From Aquamicrobium sp. LC103 (GTDB taxonomy: Bacteria; Pseudomonadota; Alphaproteobacteria; Rhizobiales; Rhizobiaceae), in contig NZ_LBCQ02000007.1 of NCBI RefSeq assembly GCF_001014615.2, positions 266,477-330,476 on the forward strand: a stretch of DNA of 64,000 bases. Reading direction: 5' to 3'. Positions 8,868-18,917 of this stretch are shown here, piece after piece (position 1 is the first letter of the stretch; each line of letters starts with the position of its first letter). Below the pieces are notes generated by a model. It did not search any database. It saw only the letters and a list, made by a program, of their open reading frames with translations, and was not told the DNA's origin. A program made the translations under genes and the position numbers.

Positions 8868-9416
8868 CTAGAGCTTCGACATGAAATGCGCGAAGGTCAT
8901 CGAGCCTTCGGGCCACGGGCCGTGGCCCGATTCCGCGTTCAGATGCCCGGATTCGCCGGCGTCTATGAAGAGGGAACCCCACGCTGCGGCGATATCCTCG
9001 GCCACGTCGAATGCGCAGAAGGGGTCGTTGCGGCTCGCGATCGTGATCGAGGGAAATGGCAGCGGATCGCGCGGATAGGGGCCGAAGGTCATCAGGTGCC
9101 TTGGCCGGATCCCGGGGTTGGCGACGTCCGGCGGCGCGACGAAAAACGCGCCCGCGACCGGCTTGCGGGTGTCGGCAAGCGCGTGAATGGCCGTTGGAAC
9201 GCCGAGCGAGTGCGCGACGATGACGACCGGCTTGTCGGCTTCGTCGACCGCCATAGCGACCTTCGCGGCCCAATCCTCACGCACCGGTTTCGACCATTCG
9301 GCCTGCTCGACGCGGCGCGCGGTCGAAAGCTTGTTCTCCCAGCGCGTCTGCCAGTGATCGGGCCCGGAATTGGTGTAGCCGGGGATGATGAGGATGTCTG
9401 CGTCCTTTACCTTCAT
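8868..9416 (-). CDS. RBBP9/YdeN-like alpha/beta hydrolase
   Basis: A 182-residue cytoplasmic serine hydrolase of the RBBP9/YdeN family. Substrate unknown. Seen: the early GYTNSGPDHWQTRWE motif typical of the family, the nucleophile elbow AHSLG, the acid region SRNDPFC, and the His region GHLNAESGHGPWPEG. The frame is open to 9650, but the ATG at 9416 gives the normal family start. Its ribosome site is weak. It is divergent from the VOC gene at 9654. Confidence 0.85.
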   Translation of the reverse strand: MKVKDADILIIPGYTNSGPDHWQTRWENKLSTARRVEQAEWSKPVREDWAAKVAMAVDEADKPVVIVAHSLGVPTAIHALADTRKPVAGAFFVAPPDVANPGIRPRHLMTFGPYPRDPLPFPSITIASRNDPFCAFDVAEDIAAAWGSLFIDAGESGHLNAESGHGPWPEGSMTFAHFMSKL

Positions 9417-9653
9417 GCCGCGCCATGTAGCGACGCGGCTCGCCGCATGCAACCTGCCGCCGCAAAACTCGATCGGTGAACAGCCTGTCGCTGCCGGGGC
9501 GACTTGCGCGAACGATGGCGGAAGCCGATCTTTCGGCTTGAAAAGAAACCGTCGCCCTGTCGGGAGCGTTCGTCTGCAACCGACTGGACGCGAAACATGG
9601 ACGGCGGTCCGTCGCGCCTGGCGCGACGAGGAGCCGCCAGGACGGAGCAAGAG

Positions 9654-10466
9654 ATGAGCGAGATTCCATTCGCCGCCACCACGCCTGTCAGCGTCGGACG
9701 CGTGGGATTGCGCGCGAGAGACGGCGCGGCGCTGGCCGATTACTACAAGAAGATACTCGGCCTGAGGGAGCTTCGCCGCTCCGGCCGCGTGATAGGGCTC
9801 GGCGCCGGAGGACGCGAACTTCTGGAGATCGAGGAATCACCAGTGCTGCGAGAGGACGACCCTCGCAGTGCCGGCCTTTTCCACACCGCGTTCCTGCTGC
9901 CGGAGCGCGCGGACCTCGCACGTTGGGTGAGGTACGCCATCGACGAGCGGGTTCCGGTCACCGGCGCGTCGGACCACAATGTCAGCGAGGCGATCTATCT
10001 CAACGATCCCGAAGGAAACGGCATCGAGATCTACACCGACAGGCCGCGCGAGACGTGGCAATGGGAGGAGGGCAGGCTGCGGATGGGAACCGAGGCGCTG
10101 AACGTGCAGGGCTTGCTCGCGGAGCTCGGCGTAGGCGACGCCGGCTGGAAAGGCGCACCCGAAAACAGCGTCGTCGGACATGTGCATCTGCGCGTGGGCA
10201 ATCCGGCGGAAGCCGAGCGCTGGTGGAACGACGAGCTGGGCTTCGATACGATGGTCCACTACGGCGAAAGCGCGGTGTTCCTCTCGTCGGGCGGTTACCA
10301 CCACCACATCGCCGCCAATTCCTGGCAAAGCAGCGGCGCCGGTCCCCGCGAGAATGACCGCACGGGTCTGAGTTTCGTGGAGCTGGCGGCGAAGGATGCG
10401 GCGAAGTCCGCCTCCTATTCCGACCCTTGGGGCAATGAAATCCGCGTGCAGCCGGTCAAGGCTTAG
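9654..10466 (+). CDS. Two-domain VOC protein, CatE-like (extradiol dioxygenase/glyoxalase fold)
   Basis: A 270-residue tandem VOC protein close to the CatE group of catechol 2,3-dioxygenases. Seen: domain 1 at about residues 10-125, with FHTAFLLP and NDPEGNGIEIY. Domain 2 at about 145-268, with GHVHLRV, YHHHIAANSW and YSDPWGNEIRV. The domain 2 ligand set (His, His, Glu) looks intact. In domain 1 the first position reads VGRVGLR, with Arg where a His is usual, so that half may not hold metal. Ring cleavage is possible but unproven. The ATG at 9654 was chosen for its GGAG site and family N-terminus. Confidence 0.82.
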   Translation: MSEIPFAATTPVSVGRVGLRARDGAALADYYKKILGLRELRRSGRVIGLGAGGRELLEIEESPVLREDDPRSAGLFHTAFLLPERADLARWVRYAIDERVPVTGASDHNVSEAIYLNDPEGNGIEIYTDRPRETWQWEEGRLRMGTEALNVQGLLAELGVGDAGWKGAPENSVVGHVHLRVGNPAEAERWWNDELGFDTMVHYGESAVFLSSGGYHHHIAANSWQSSGAGPRENDRTGLSFVELAAKDAAKSASYSDPWGNEIRVQPVKA

Positions 10467-10490
10467 GCCCTGGAACGACCGCGAAAAGAG

Positions 10491-10527
10491 AAGGCCCGCG
10501 GCAGGGATGCGCGGGCCTTCTTCATTT
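10491..10527 (+). terminator. Rho-independent terminator after the VOC gene
   Basis: A 10-bp perfect stem, AAGGCCCGCG with CGCGGGCCTT, a 9-base loop, and the tail CTTCATTTT. Confidence 0.85.
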
Positions 10528-10605
10528 TGACTGGAGGACGAGGCATCGGCTGCCATCGGCGCACCGCCCCTCGGTTCTCCTCAAGGTCGAGTTAGAGTTC
10601 GCATG

Positions 10606-10627
10606 TAAAAATGCGCCAAATATGGCG
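10606..10627 (-). terminator. Candidate terminator after purB
   Basis: Short 5-bp stem (CGCCA with TGGCG) followed on the minus strand by CATTTTTA. It lies 34 bp past the purB stop. The stem is short, so confidence is moderate. Confidence 0.4.
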
Positions 10628-10660
10628 ACGCCCGATACCGGCTTGCGCCGCGCTTCCGCT

Positions 10661-11968
<1,308 letters not shown>

Positions 11969-12075
11969 GAGGCCTGTCCTGATGTTGGAGATGTTCTTGC
12001 GCGCTCCCTACCAGAGGGACGCGAAATCCTCAACGTAAAGGCTGCATTTTGCAGGGCGTGCGCCCGTGGCCCCGC

Positions 12076-12804
12076 TCAGAACCGGCCGGTGACCGCGATC
12101 CAGCGATGGTCGGGGCCTTCGAAGCCGAACTGGCGGATCGCGATGACGACGGCGAAGACGGGTTCGCCGCCTTCTGGGAAGAAGGTCTGTACGCCGCCGA
12201 TGCGGTAGCCGAGCGGGCAGCCGCGGCTCGACGGTATGGATTTGTCCTCGTGAATGATTTCGGCGGTGTCTCCCGGTTTCACGCCGATGCGGGTCAGGCG
12301 GAAGCCTACGGCCTCGCCGAGCCCCTGGCAGAGTTCGGGCTGCTCCAGCGCCAGTTCCTCGACGCGGAACTCGAGGACTTCGTCGATCGGCGGAAAGATC
12401 GGTCTCGGCTGAATCGCCATACGGTGGGGATCGGCGGAAAGTTCGGTCACCGGACTGGAGCCCGCCGTGAAGCCACGATTTGCCGAAAGCACGTCGTCGG
12501 CAACGATCTCTTGCCCTTTTTCGCGGGCCTCGGCTCGCGCGCCGTCGACGGAGGCGCCCTCGTCGTCCAGGCGCACGCGGATCGGCGCGCCGGCGACGAA
12601 GCTGTCCTTGGTGGTATCGATGTAGAAACGGTTGGCATAGGGAAAGCCCGAACCGTCCTGGATGCCGAATTCCTCGAAGGCGAAGATGCCGCCGTCGGCG
12701 CTGAAGCCGAGGATGTTCAATTCAGCCGCGTCCCCGGCGAGGGCCGGCGGGGACGCGATAGCGGAAGCGGCGAGCGCGACGAGGGCGGCGACGATGGATT
12801 TCAT
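12076..12804 (-). CDS. DUF2259 predicted secreted protein
   Basis: A 242-residue exported protein of unknown function. Seen: a clear Sec signal peptide of about 23 residues ending ALAG, then the DUF2259-like opening AELNILGFSADGGIFAFEEFG. Two Cys residues in the mature part, at PELCQG and SRGCPLG, could form a disulfide. There is no catalytic motif that I recognise. It is probably periplasmic. It lies 72 bp downstream of the P1 peptidase gene on the same strand and 107 bp upstream of purB. Confidence 0.8.
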   Translation of the reverse strand: MKSIVAALVALAASAIASPPALAGDAAELNILGFSADGGIFAFEEFGIQDGSGFPYANRFYIDTTKDSFVAGAPIRVRLDDEGASVDGARAEAREKGQEIVADDVLSANRGFTAGSSPVTELSADPHRMAIQPRPIFPPIDEVLEFRVEELALEQPELCQGLGEAVGFRLTRIGVKPGDTAEIIHEDKSIPSSRGCPLGYRIGGVQTFFPEGGEPVFAVVIAIRQFGFEGPDHRWIAVTGRF

Positions 12805-12876
12805 GCGGGATCCCCCTTGGTTGTGGGTCTGGCCTGCGGCGAAACTATCACGCGAGGCGCGTCTCGTCGCGCGCGC

Positions 12877-13890
12877 CTATTCGATCCTCGAATGCCAGAC
12901 CGGAAACAGGTCCCGTTCCCGCGGCGTGGCGGCATGGACCGCGCGGGCGATGGCGCGCGCCATGGTGGCGCCGGCGGCTGCGAAAAGCTCCATCGCCGAA
13001 TGCATGTCCAGCGCGATCTCGCTCTGCCCGGTGGCGAGCCCGAAGACGAGATCGCCGTCGGCCGGTGTATGGGTCGGCCAGATCGCGCGGGCGAAGCCGT
13101 CATGCGCGGCGATCGCCAGGCGTTTTGCCGCGGATTTCGGCAATATCGCGTCGGTGGCGATCACCGCGATCGTCGTGTTTGCGCCCGGCTGTGGCCGCTC
13201 GTCGAACTTCCAGGCGATGTCCGATGCGTTTGCGGGCATCGGTGAGGGATAGCCGAGCCCGCCGAACTCGTCGCCGATCTCGAAAGGCGCGGCCCAGAAA
13301 TGCGCGGAGTCGGCAACCGTCACCGAGCCGACAGGATTGGCGATCACCAGCGCACCGACCGTGACGCCGTTCGAAAGCATCGTGGATGCCGACCCCAGCC
13401 CGCCCTTGAGACCCGAGCAAAGCGCGCCGGTGCCGGCGCCCGCCGTGCCGATCTCGAAATCGTCCGCTGCGGCCTGCGTTGCCTCGTAGCCGAGCTCGCG
13501 ATAGGGCGGATAGCGGCCCCAATTCTTGTCGCCGCCATTGATCAGGTCGAAGATGATCGCCGAAGGGACGATCGGCACGCGCTGGCCGCGCACGTCGACG
13601 CCTATGCCGCGTTCGCGCAGCGCGGCCTGCACGCCCGAGGCGGCGTCGAGACCGAAGGCCGAGCCGCCGGAAAGCGCGATCGCGTGAACTTCCTGCGCCG
13701 AATTATGGGCCTCCAGCGCGTCGGTCTCGCGCGTGCCCGGCGCACCGCCCAGCACCTGGACGCCGGCGGTGGCGGGCGCGTCGCATACGACGACGGTGAC
13801 GCCGCTCTTCAATCCGAGGTCATGCGCGTTGCCGACCCGCAATCCGGCGACGTCGGTGATGAGGTTTCGCGCTCCTGTCCGGAAAGCCAT
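12877..13890 (-). CDS. P1 family (DmpA/BapA-like) aminopeptidase
   Basis: A 337-residue member of peptidase family S58/P1. Members self-cleave before a Ser or Thr and act as D-/L-aminopeptidases or beta-peptidyl aminopeptidases. Seen: the opening NLITDVAGLRVGNAHD, ALSGGSAFGLDAASGV, and the Gly-rich region GLKGGLGSAST, where the Ser after Gly is the likely cleavage site and nucleophile. No signal peptide, so cytoplasmic. The gene begins 4 bp after the amino-acid-binding protein gene, which points to one transcript and perhaps a shared peptide or amino acid substrate. Confidence 0.87.
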   Translation of the reverse strand: MAFRTGARNLITDVAGLRVGNAHDLGLKSGVTVVVCDAPATAGVQVLGGAPGTRETDALEAHNSAQEVHAIALSGGSAFGLDAASGVQAALRERGIGVDVRGQRVPIVPSAIIFDLINGGDKNWGRYPPYRELGYEATQAAADDFEIGTAGAGTGALCSGLKGGLGSASTMLSNGVTVGALVIANPVGSVTVADSAHFWAAPFEIGDEFGGLGYPSPMPANASDIAWKFDERPQPGANTTIAVIATDAILPKSAAKRLAIAAHDGFARAIWPTHTPADGDLVFGLATGQSEIALDMHSAMELFAAAGATMARAIARAVHAATPRERDLFPVWHSRIE

Positions 13891-13894
13891 TCCG

Positions 13895-14956
13895 CTACTC
13901 CACGGGTACGAAATTGGTGCCGTCGAAACGGTAGAGCCGATAGGGATTCTCCGCCCGGTCTCCCTTTTCGTCGAACCTCACCGCTCCGATCACCGTCTGA
14001 AAGGCCGTGCTCGAAAGCGCCTCGGCAAGCGATGTCTCCGATTCCTCGGCCTGCGTTCCGGCCTGGTCGGCGATCTGGAAGGCGGCGTAGGTCGGAAGGA
14101 CATAGCCTTCCGGCTCGATGCCCGCCTCGCGGAAGCTCGCGACCAGATCCTGCGGCGCGATCTCGCTCCATTCCGGCAGGCCGATCATCAGCGTGCCTGT
14201 GGCAAGCGGAACCGCGCCGGGCGCGGACCGCAGGGCCTCGCCGCCGGCGAAGACGATCGGATAGCCGAGGCCGGCCGCATCGCGGGCCATGACGGCGACG
14301 TCCTCGCGATCGCCGCCGACGAAGACATGCGTCGCACCGGCGCGGTTCAGCCTGCCGATCAGCCCGATCTGATTGTCGAGTTGCGGGCGGAACGTGTCGA
14401 CATATACCGGTTTCAGCCCTTGCTGCTCGGCTTCGGCGCGCAGGTTTTCGGCGAGCTCGCGGCCGTAGATCGTACCGTCGTCGACGATCGCGAAATGCGC
14501 GTCGCGCCAGCGCTCGATCAGTATGCGCGCAACGCTTCCCCGCTCGGCGTCGCCGCGCGGCGCGATGCGGAAGACCGGCCAGCCGGTCCGCTCGTGCTTG
14601 TCGGTGAGGCTCGCGGTGCGCACGGCTGGCGTGATCACAGGGATGCCGGCATCCTTCAGCGCCGGCAGCGCCGCTTCGATGGTCTCGGTGCAGGCGAAGC
14701 CGATGACGAGATCGACCTCGTTTTCGATGAAATTCTGTGCCGCCGCGATGCCTGATGCGGCTGTGCAGGCGTCGTCGGCCTCCACGATCTGCGCTCCGGT
14801 CTCCTGTGCCGCCGCCGCTGCTCCCCGGCGCATCTGCTCGCCCAGGATATCCGAGGAGCCTTCCCGCGGCACCGCGAGGCCGACGGTCAGCGCCGCGGCA
14901 TGCACGGGCGTCGCCATGAAGAGCGCGGCAAGGATGAAGGAAGTCGCAGGACGCAT
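13895..14956 (-). CDS. LivK-like periplasmic amino-acid-binding protein, no permease nearby
   Basis: A 353-residue solute-binding protein of the Peripla_BP_6 (LivK/branched-chain amino acid) type. Seen: a signal peptide from the ATG at 14956 ending PVHA-AAL, then LTVGLAVPREGSSDILGEQMRRG, DLVIGFACTETIEAALP and the second-lobe stretch YVLPTYAAFQIADQAG. The frame stays open to 15085, but without the signal peptide at its start. No ABC permease or ATPase gene is beside it, so it must use one encoded elsewhere or act as a sensor. Co-transcribed with the P1 peptidase. Confidence 0.87.
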   Translation of the reverse strand: MRPATSFILAALFMATPVHAAALTVGLAVPREGSSDILGEQMRRGAAAAAQETGAQIVEADDACTAASGIAAAQNFIENEVDLVIGFACTETIEAALPALKDAGIPVITPAVRTASLTDKHERTGWPVFRIAPRGDAERGSVARILIERWRDAHFAIVDDGTIYGRELAENLRAEAEQQGLKPVYVDTFRPQLDNQIGLIGRLNRAGATHVFVGGDREDVAVMARDAAGLGYPIVFAGGEALRSAPGAVPLATGTLMIGLPEWSEIAPQDLVASFREAGIEPEGYVLPTYAAFQIADQAGTQAEESETSLAEALSSTAFQTVIGAVRFDEKGDRAENPYRLYRFDGTNFVPVE

Positions 14957-15103
14957 CAAAGGCAATTCTGTTCGAGACGGCAAAACGTTGCGCCAACTGG
15001 TAAAGGCTGGCGGCGCGACGCGCAACAGGATAGGACCGGTGGCAGGCATCGCGCGCGGCTTGTTTTGTCGCTTGAAAGCGCGCACCTATATTTCGATCGG
15101 ACC

Positions 15104-15631
15104 ATGACTATCCTGACGCTGGAAACGGAACATCAAGTGCTGAAGCAGAATGCAGTGGAACCCCGGCTCTATCGTGAAGCGATGAGCCGTTTTGCCGGAG
15201 CCGTCCATGTCGTGACGACCGACGGGCAGGCGGGCAGGCGCGGCGTGACCGTCATCGCCGCGTGCTCGGTCTCCGATCATCCGCCGACGATCCTCGTCTG
15301 CCTCAATCGCGAGAAGGCGGAAAACGACTGCTTCGCCGGGAACGGCGTTTTCGCGCTCAACACGCTCGCCTCCGACCAGCAGAAGATTGCGGACGCCTTT
15401 TCCGGCCTCACCGGGCTTTCCCAGGACGATCGTTTCGCGCTCGCCGAATGGGAGACTGTCTCCACCGGCGCGCCGCTTCTGAACGGCGCGCTCGCCTCCT
15501 TCGACTGCCACCTTGTCGAGGCCAAGGACGTGGCCACCCACCGCATCCTGATCGGAAAGGTGACAGGCCTGCGCATCGGCGATAGTCTGAGGCCGCTGAT
15601 CTACCATCATCGCTCCTACCACATTCTTTGA
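15104..15631 (+). CDS. Flavin reductase family protein, RutF/HpaC-like
   Basis: A 175-residue NAD(P)H:flavin oxidoreductase. It supplies reduced FMN to a two-component monooxygenase. Seen: YREAMSRFAGAVHVVTTDG at the start of the FMN-binding split barrel, VTVIAACSVSDHPPTILVCLNR, FALNTLASDQQ, and the C-terminal YHHRSYHIL. The similarity to E. coli RutF is plain by eye, but no rutA or other rut gene is near, so the monooxygenase partner is unknown. The ATG at 15104 follows the divergent LivK gene by about 150 bp. An inner ATG at 15181 is less likely. Confidence 0.87.
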   Translation: MTILTLETEHQVLKQNAVEPRLYREAMSRFAGAVHVVTTDGQAGRRGVTVIAACSVSDHPPTILVCLNREKAENDCFAGNGVFALNTLASDQQKIADAFSGLTGLSQDDRFALAEWETVSTGAPLLNGALASFDCHLVEAKDVATHRILIGKVTGLRIGDSLRPLIYHHRSYHIL

Positions 15632-15651
15632 GCAGTCAGCCCGGAGTTCCC

Positions 15652-16581
15652 ATGCCCGAACCGAAGCCGCGTCCCGCGCCGCAATCCATCGACGAGACGA
15701 TGGCGATGCTTGCGGATGCGGACTACGTGGCCGACCGCTCGCTGGCGACGGTTCTCTTCCTCAGCCTGCGCATGGGGCGGCCGCTCTTCCTCGAGGGCGA
15801 GGCCGGCGTGGGCAAGACGGAAATCGCCAAGGTGCTCGCCTCGGCGCTCGGGCGCAGGCTCATCCGGCTGCAGTGCTATGAGGGGCTCGACGTCTCTTCC
15901 GCCGTCTACGAGTGGAACTACGCCGCGCAGATGATCGAGATCCGCATGGAGGAGGCGGCCGGCAAGGTCGTCCGCTCCGACATGGAGCGCAACGTCTTTT
16001 CCGAGAAATACCTGATCCGCCGTCCGGTGCTGGAGGCGCTGACGGGCGAGAGAGGGGCGGCACCCGTCTTTCTGATCGACGAGCTCGACCGCACCGACGA
16101 GGCATTCGAGGCCTTCCTGCTCGAGATATTGTCGGATTTTCAGGTCACCGTGCCCGAATTGGGCACCATCAAGGCGGCCGAGCCGCCGATCGTCGTCATC
16201 ACCACCAACCGCACCCGCGAGATCCACGACGCGTTGAAGCGCCGCTGCCTCTATCATTGGGTCGATTATCCCGATGCCATCCGCGAGCTGGAGATCGTGC
16301 ATCGCAAGGTGCCGCGGGCCAATGCGCGGCTTGCCGCCGAGGTCGTCTCCTTCATCCAGAAGCTGCGCGAGCTCGACCTCTTCAAGGTGCCCGGCGTAGC
16401 GGAAACAATAGATTGGGCGGGCGCGCTCAACGAACTCGACAAGGTGGCGCTCGATCCCGAGACCATTTCCGACACGATCGGCGTGCTACTGAAATACCAG
16501 GACGACATCGCCCGCATCGGCCAGGGCGAGGGGCGGCGCATCCTCGAGGAGGTCAAGGCCGAGCTCTCGGCCGCGCAGTAG
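15652..16581 (+). CDS. coxD: MoxR-family AAA+ ATPase, CoxD-like
   Basis: A 309-residue AAA+ chaperone-like ATPase. CoxD proteins help put the Cu-S-Mo (or Mo) cofactor into CO dehydrogenase-like hydroxylases. Seen: Walker A GEAGVGKTE at residues 49-57, Walker B FLIDELDR at about 140-147, sensor 1 VVITTNRTRE, and the arginine-finger region. The ATG at 15652 has GGAG 5-9 bases upstream. An in-frame TTG at 15628, overlapping the previous stop, is less likely. It is the first gene of a five-gene plus-strand set with a CoxE-like VWA protein 10 bp after it. No coxMSL structural genes are in the window. Confidence 0.88.
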   Translation: MPEPKPRPAPQSIDETMAMLADADYVADRSLATVLFLSLRMGRPLFLEGEAGVGKTEIAKVLASALGRRLIRLQCYEGLDVSSAVYEWNYAAQMIEIRMEEAAGKVVRSDMERNVFSEKYLIRRPVLEALTGERGAAPVFLIDELDRTDEAFEAFLLEILSDFQVTVPELGTIKAAEPPIVVITTNRTREIHDALKRRCLYHWVDYPDAIRELEIVHRKVPRANARLAAEVVSFIQKLRELDLFKVPGVAETIDWAGALNELDKVALDPETISDTIGVLLKYQDDIARIGQGEGRRILEEVKAELSAAQ

Positions 16582-16591
16582 GCGGGACCCG

Positions 16592-17836
16592 ATGGCCGGT
16601 TTTCGTTCAAATCCGAATGTCGCGGTCGAGGAAGGAAAGCTCGCCGACAACATCGTCTACTTCGCCCGCGCCCTGCGCAAGGCCGGCATGCGGGTCGGTC
16701 CGGCAGCAGTCAAGGATGCGATCGAGGCGGTGCTTGCCGCCGGCATCGGCTCGCGTGACGATTTCTACTGGACGCTCCACGCCGTGCTGGTCAACCGGCG
16801 CGAGGATCACGCCACCTTCGACGAGGCGTTCCGCCTCTTCTGGCGCTCGCGCGAGCTGGTCGAGAAGATGATCGCGATGTTCTCGCCGGTCGCGCCGGAA
16901 ACCCGCGAGCGGGAAAAGCACCGCGCCGCCGAATCCCGCGTCGCCGACGCACTCTTCGAAGGGCACCGCAGGAACCAGCCGGTGCGGGAAATTCCCGAGA
17001 TCGAGGTCGACGCACGCTTCACCTTCTCGGGCAACGAGGTGCTGCGCGACAAGGATTTCGCGCAGATGTCGGCGGCCGAGCTGGCCGAGGCGCGTCGCGC
17101 GATCGCGCAATTGCGCCTTCCGCACGATCTGGTGCCCACACGTCGCTTCAAGCCCGACCCCCGCGGCGTGCGTACCGATCCGCGCGCGATGATGCGCTCG
17201 GCGCTGCGCACCGGCGGTGATCTCATCCTGCCGAAATTCCGTTCCGTGCGCGAGGTCCATCCGCCATTGGTGGTGCTTGCCGACATTTCCGGCTCGATGA
17301 GCCAGTATACGCGCATCTTCCTGCATTTCCTCCACGCGCTGCAGGAGAACCGCTCGCGCGTGCACACCTTCGTCTTCGGAACGCGGCTGACCAATCTGAC
17401 CAGGCAGATGCGCCGCCGCGACCCCGACGAGGCGCTGGGGGAATGCGCCGCCGCGGTGAAGGACTGGTCGGGCGGCACCCGCATCGGCGACACGATGCGG
17501 GAATTCAACCGGCTCTGGTCGCGCAGGGTGCTGGGCCAGGGCGCGGTCGTGCTGCTGATCACCGACGGGCTGGAGCGCGACCATGTCGAAGGCCTGTCGG
17601 AGGAGATGGAGCGGCTGCGCAAATCCTGCCGGCGGCTGATCTGGCTCAATCCGCTTTTGCGCTTCGACGGTTTCGAGGCAAGGGCGCGCGGCGTGCGGGC
17701 GATGCTGCCGCATGTCGACGAATTTCGGGCCGTCCACACGCTGAATGCCCTGTCCGATCTCGTGTCGTCGCTGTCCGAGCGGCCGTCGCCTGCCGCCGAT
17801 CCGCGCAAATGGCTTGGCAATAGCCGTGCCGCATGA
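16592..17836 (+). CDS. coxE: VWA domain protein, CoxE-like
   Basis: A 414-residue protein with a helical N-terminal half and a C-terminal von Willebrand A domain. MoxR ATPases usually work with such a VWA partner. Seen: the MIDAS metal motif DISGS at residues 231-235 and the later VVLLITDGLERDH, which supplies the Asp of the third MIDAS loop. The CoxE-specific linker KPDPRGVRTDPRAMMRSAL is present. No signal peptide, so cytoplasmic. It follows coxD by 10 bp and precedes the XdhC pair by 28 bp. Confidence 0.88.
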   Translation: MAGFRSNPNVAVEEGKLADNIVYFARALRKAGMRVGPAAVKDAIEAVLAAGIGSRDDFYWTLHAVLVNRREDHATFDEAFRLFWRSRELVEKMIAMFSPVAPETREREKHRAAESRVADALFEGHRRNQPVREIPEIEVDARFTFSGNEVLRDKDFAQMSAAELAEARRAIAQLRLPHDLVPTRRFKPDPRGVRTDPRAMMRSALRTGGDLILPKFRSVREVHPPLVVLADISGSMSQYTRIFLHFLHALQENRSRVHTFVFGTRLTNLTRQMRRRDPDEALGECAAAVKDWSGGTRIGDTMREFNRLWSRRVLGQGAVVLLITDGLERDHVEGLSEEMERLRKSCRRLIWLNPLLRFDGFEARARGVRAMLPHVDEFRAVHTLNALSDLVSSLSERPSPAADPRKWLGNSRAA

Positions 17837-17864
17837 CCATATTTCGAATTTGGAGGTGCAAGCC

Positions 17865-18203
<339 letters not shown>

Positions 18204-18206
18204 AGA

Positions 18207-18917
18207 ATGGACCCTAATTCCCTGAAAAGACTGAATGTCGAGCGCAAGGCACGCCGCGCCGCCGTGCTTGTCACCAATCTCGCGGATGGCCGCGATCGCG
18301 TGGTGAGGGAAGGCGACATCGTAGCCGGCGCGCTCGGCGAGGCGCTCGACAGGGCATTCCGCTCCGGCCGGTCGGGGACGGTCGAGGCCGACGGCGAGAA
18401 TTTCTTCCTCAATGTTCACCTTCCGCCGCCGCGCCTCGTGGTGATCGGCGCGGTGCATATCAGCCAGGCGCTGGCGCCGATGGCGGGGATCGCCGGATTC
18501 GACATGGAGATCATCGACCCGCGCACGGCATTCGCCACCGCCGACCGCTTTCCCAACGTACCGCTCTTTGCCGAGTGGCCACAGGACGTGCTCACCAGGC
18601 GGCCGCTCGACGCCTACACGGCACTCACGGCGGTGACGCATGATCCGAAGATCGACGATTTCGCGCTCCATGCCGCGCTTCGCGCCGGATGCTTCTATGT
18701 CGGCGCGCTCGGCAGCCGCAAGACGCATGCGAAGCGGGTCGAACGCCTGCTTGCCCTCGGCGCTTCGCAGGTCGAGATCGAGCGCATCCACGCGCCGATC
18801 GGTCTCGACATCGGCGCCGCGAGTCCGGCGGAAATCGCGGTGGCGGTGTTGGCGCAGGTGATCCAGGCATTGCGCTCGCGAGCCGTGGTGCGGCTCGGGG
18901 AAGGCGAGGCAGCGTGA
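18207..18917 (+). CDS. XdhC family protein, C-terminal Rossmann half
   Basis: A 236-residue partner of the preceding protein. Seen: an N-terminal stretch of about 75 residues, then a Rossmann-like domain beginning LVVIGAVHISQALAPMA, with VTHDPKIDDFAL and the signature YVGALGSRKTHAKR near residue 170, and GLDIGAASPAEIAVAVLAQ at the end. These are the usual XdhC C-terminal marks. Its stop overlaps the GTG start of the next gene by 4 bp (GTGA). Likely role: cofactor handling for a molybdenum hydroxylase encoded elsewhere. Confidence 0.88.
   Translation: MDPNSLKRLNVERKARRAAVLVTNLADGRDRVVREGDIVAGALGEALDRAFRSGRSGTVEADGENFFLNVHLPPPRLVVIGAVHISQALAPMAGIAGFDMEIIDPRTAFATADRFPNVPLFAEWPQDVLTRRPLDAYTALTAVTHDPKIDDFALHAALRAGCFYVGALGSRKTHAKRVERLLALGASQVEIERIHAPIGLDIGAASPAEIAVAVLAQVIQALRSRAVVRLGEGEAA

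Noticed and set aside
15628..15651. TTG start for the MoxR gene overlapping the flavin reductase stop
   Set aside because: The ATG at 15652 has a GGAG site with good spacing. The eight extra codons add nothing typical of the family.
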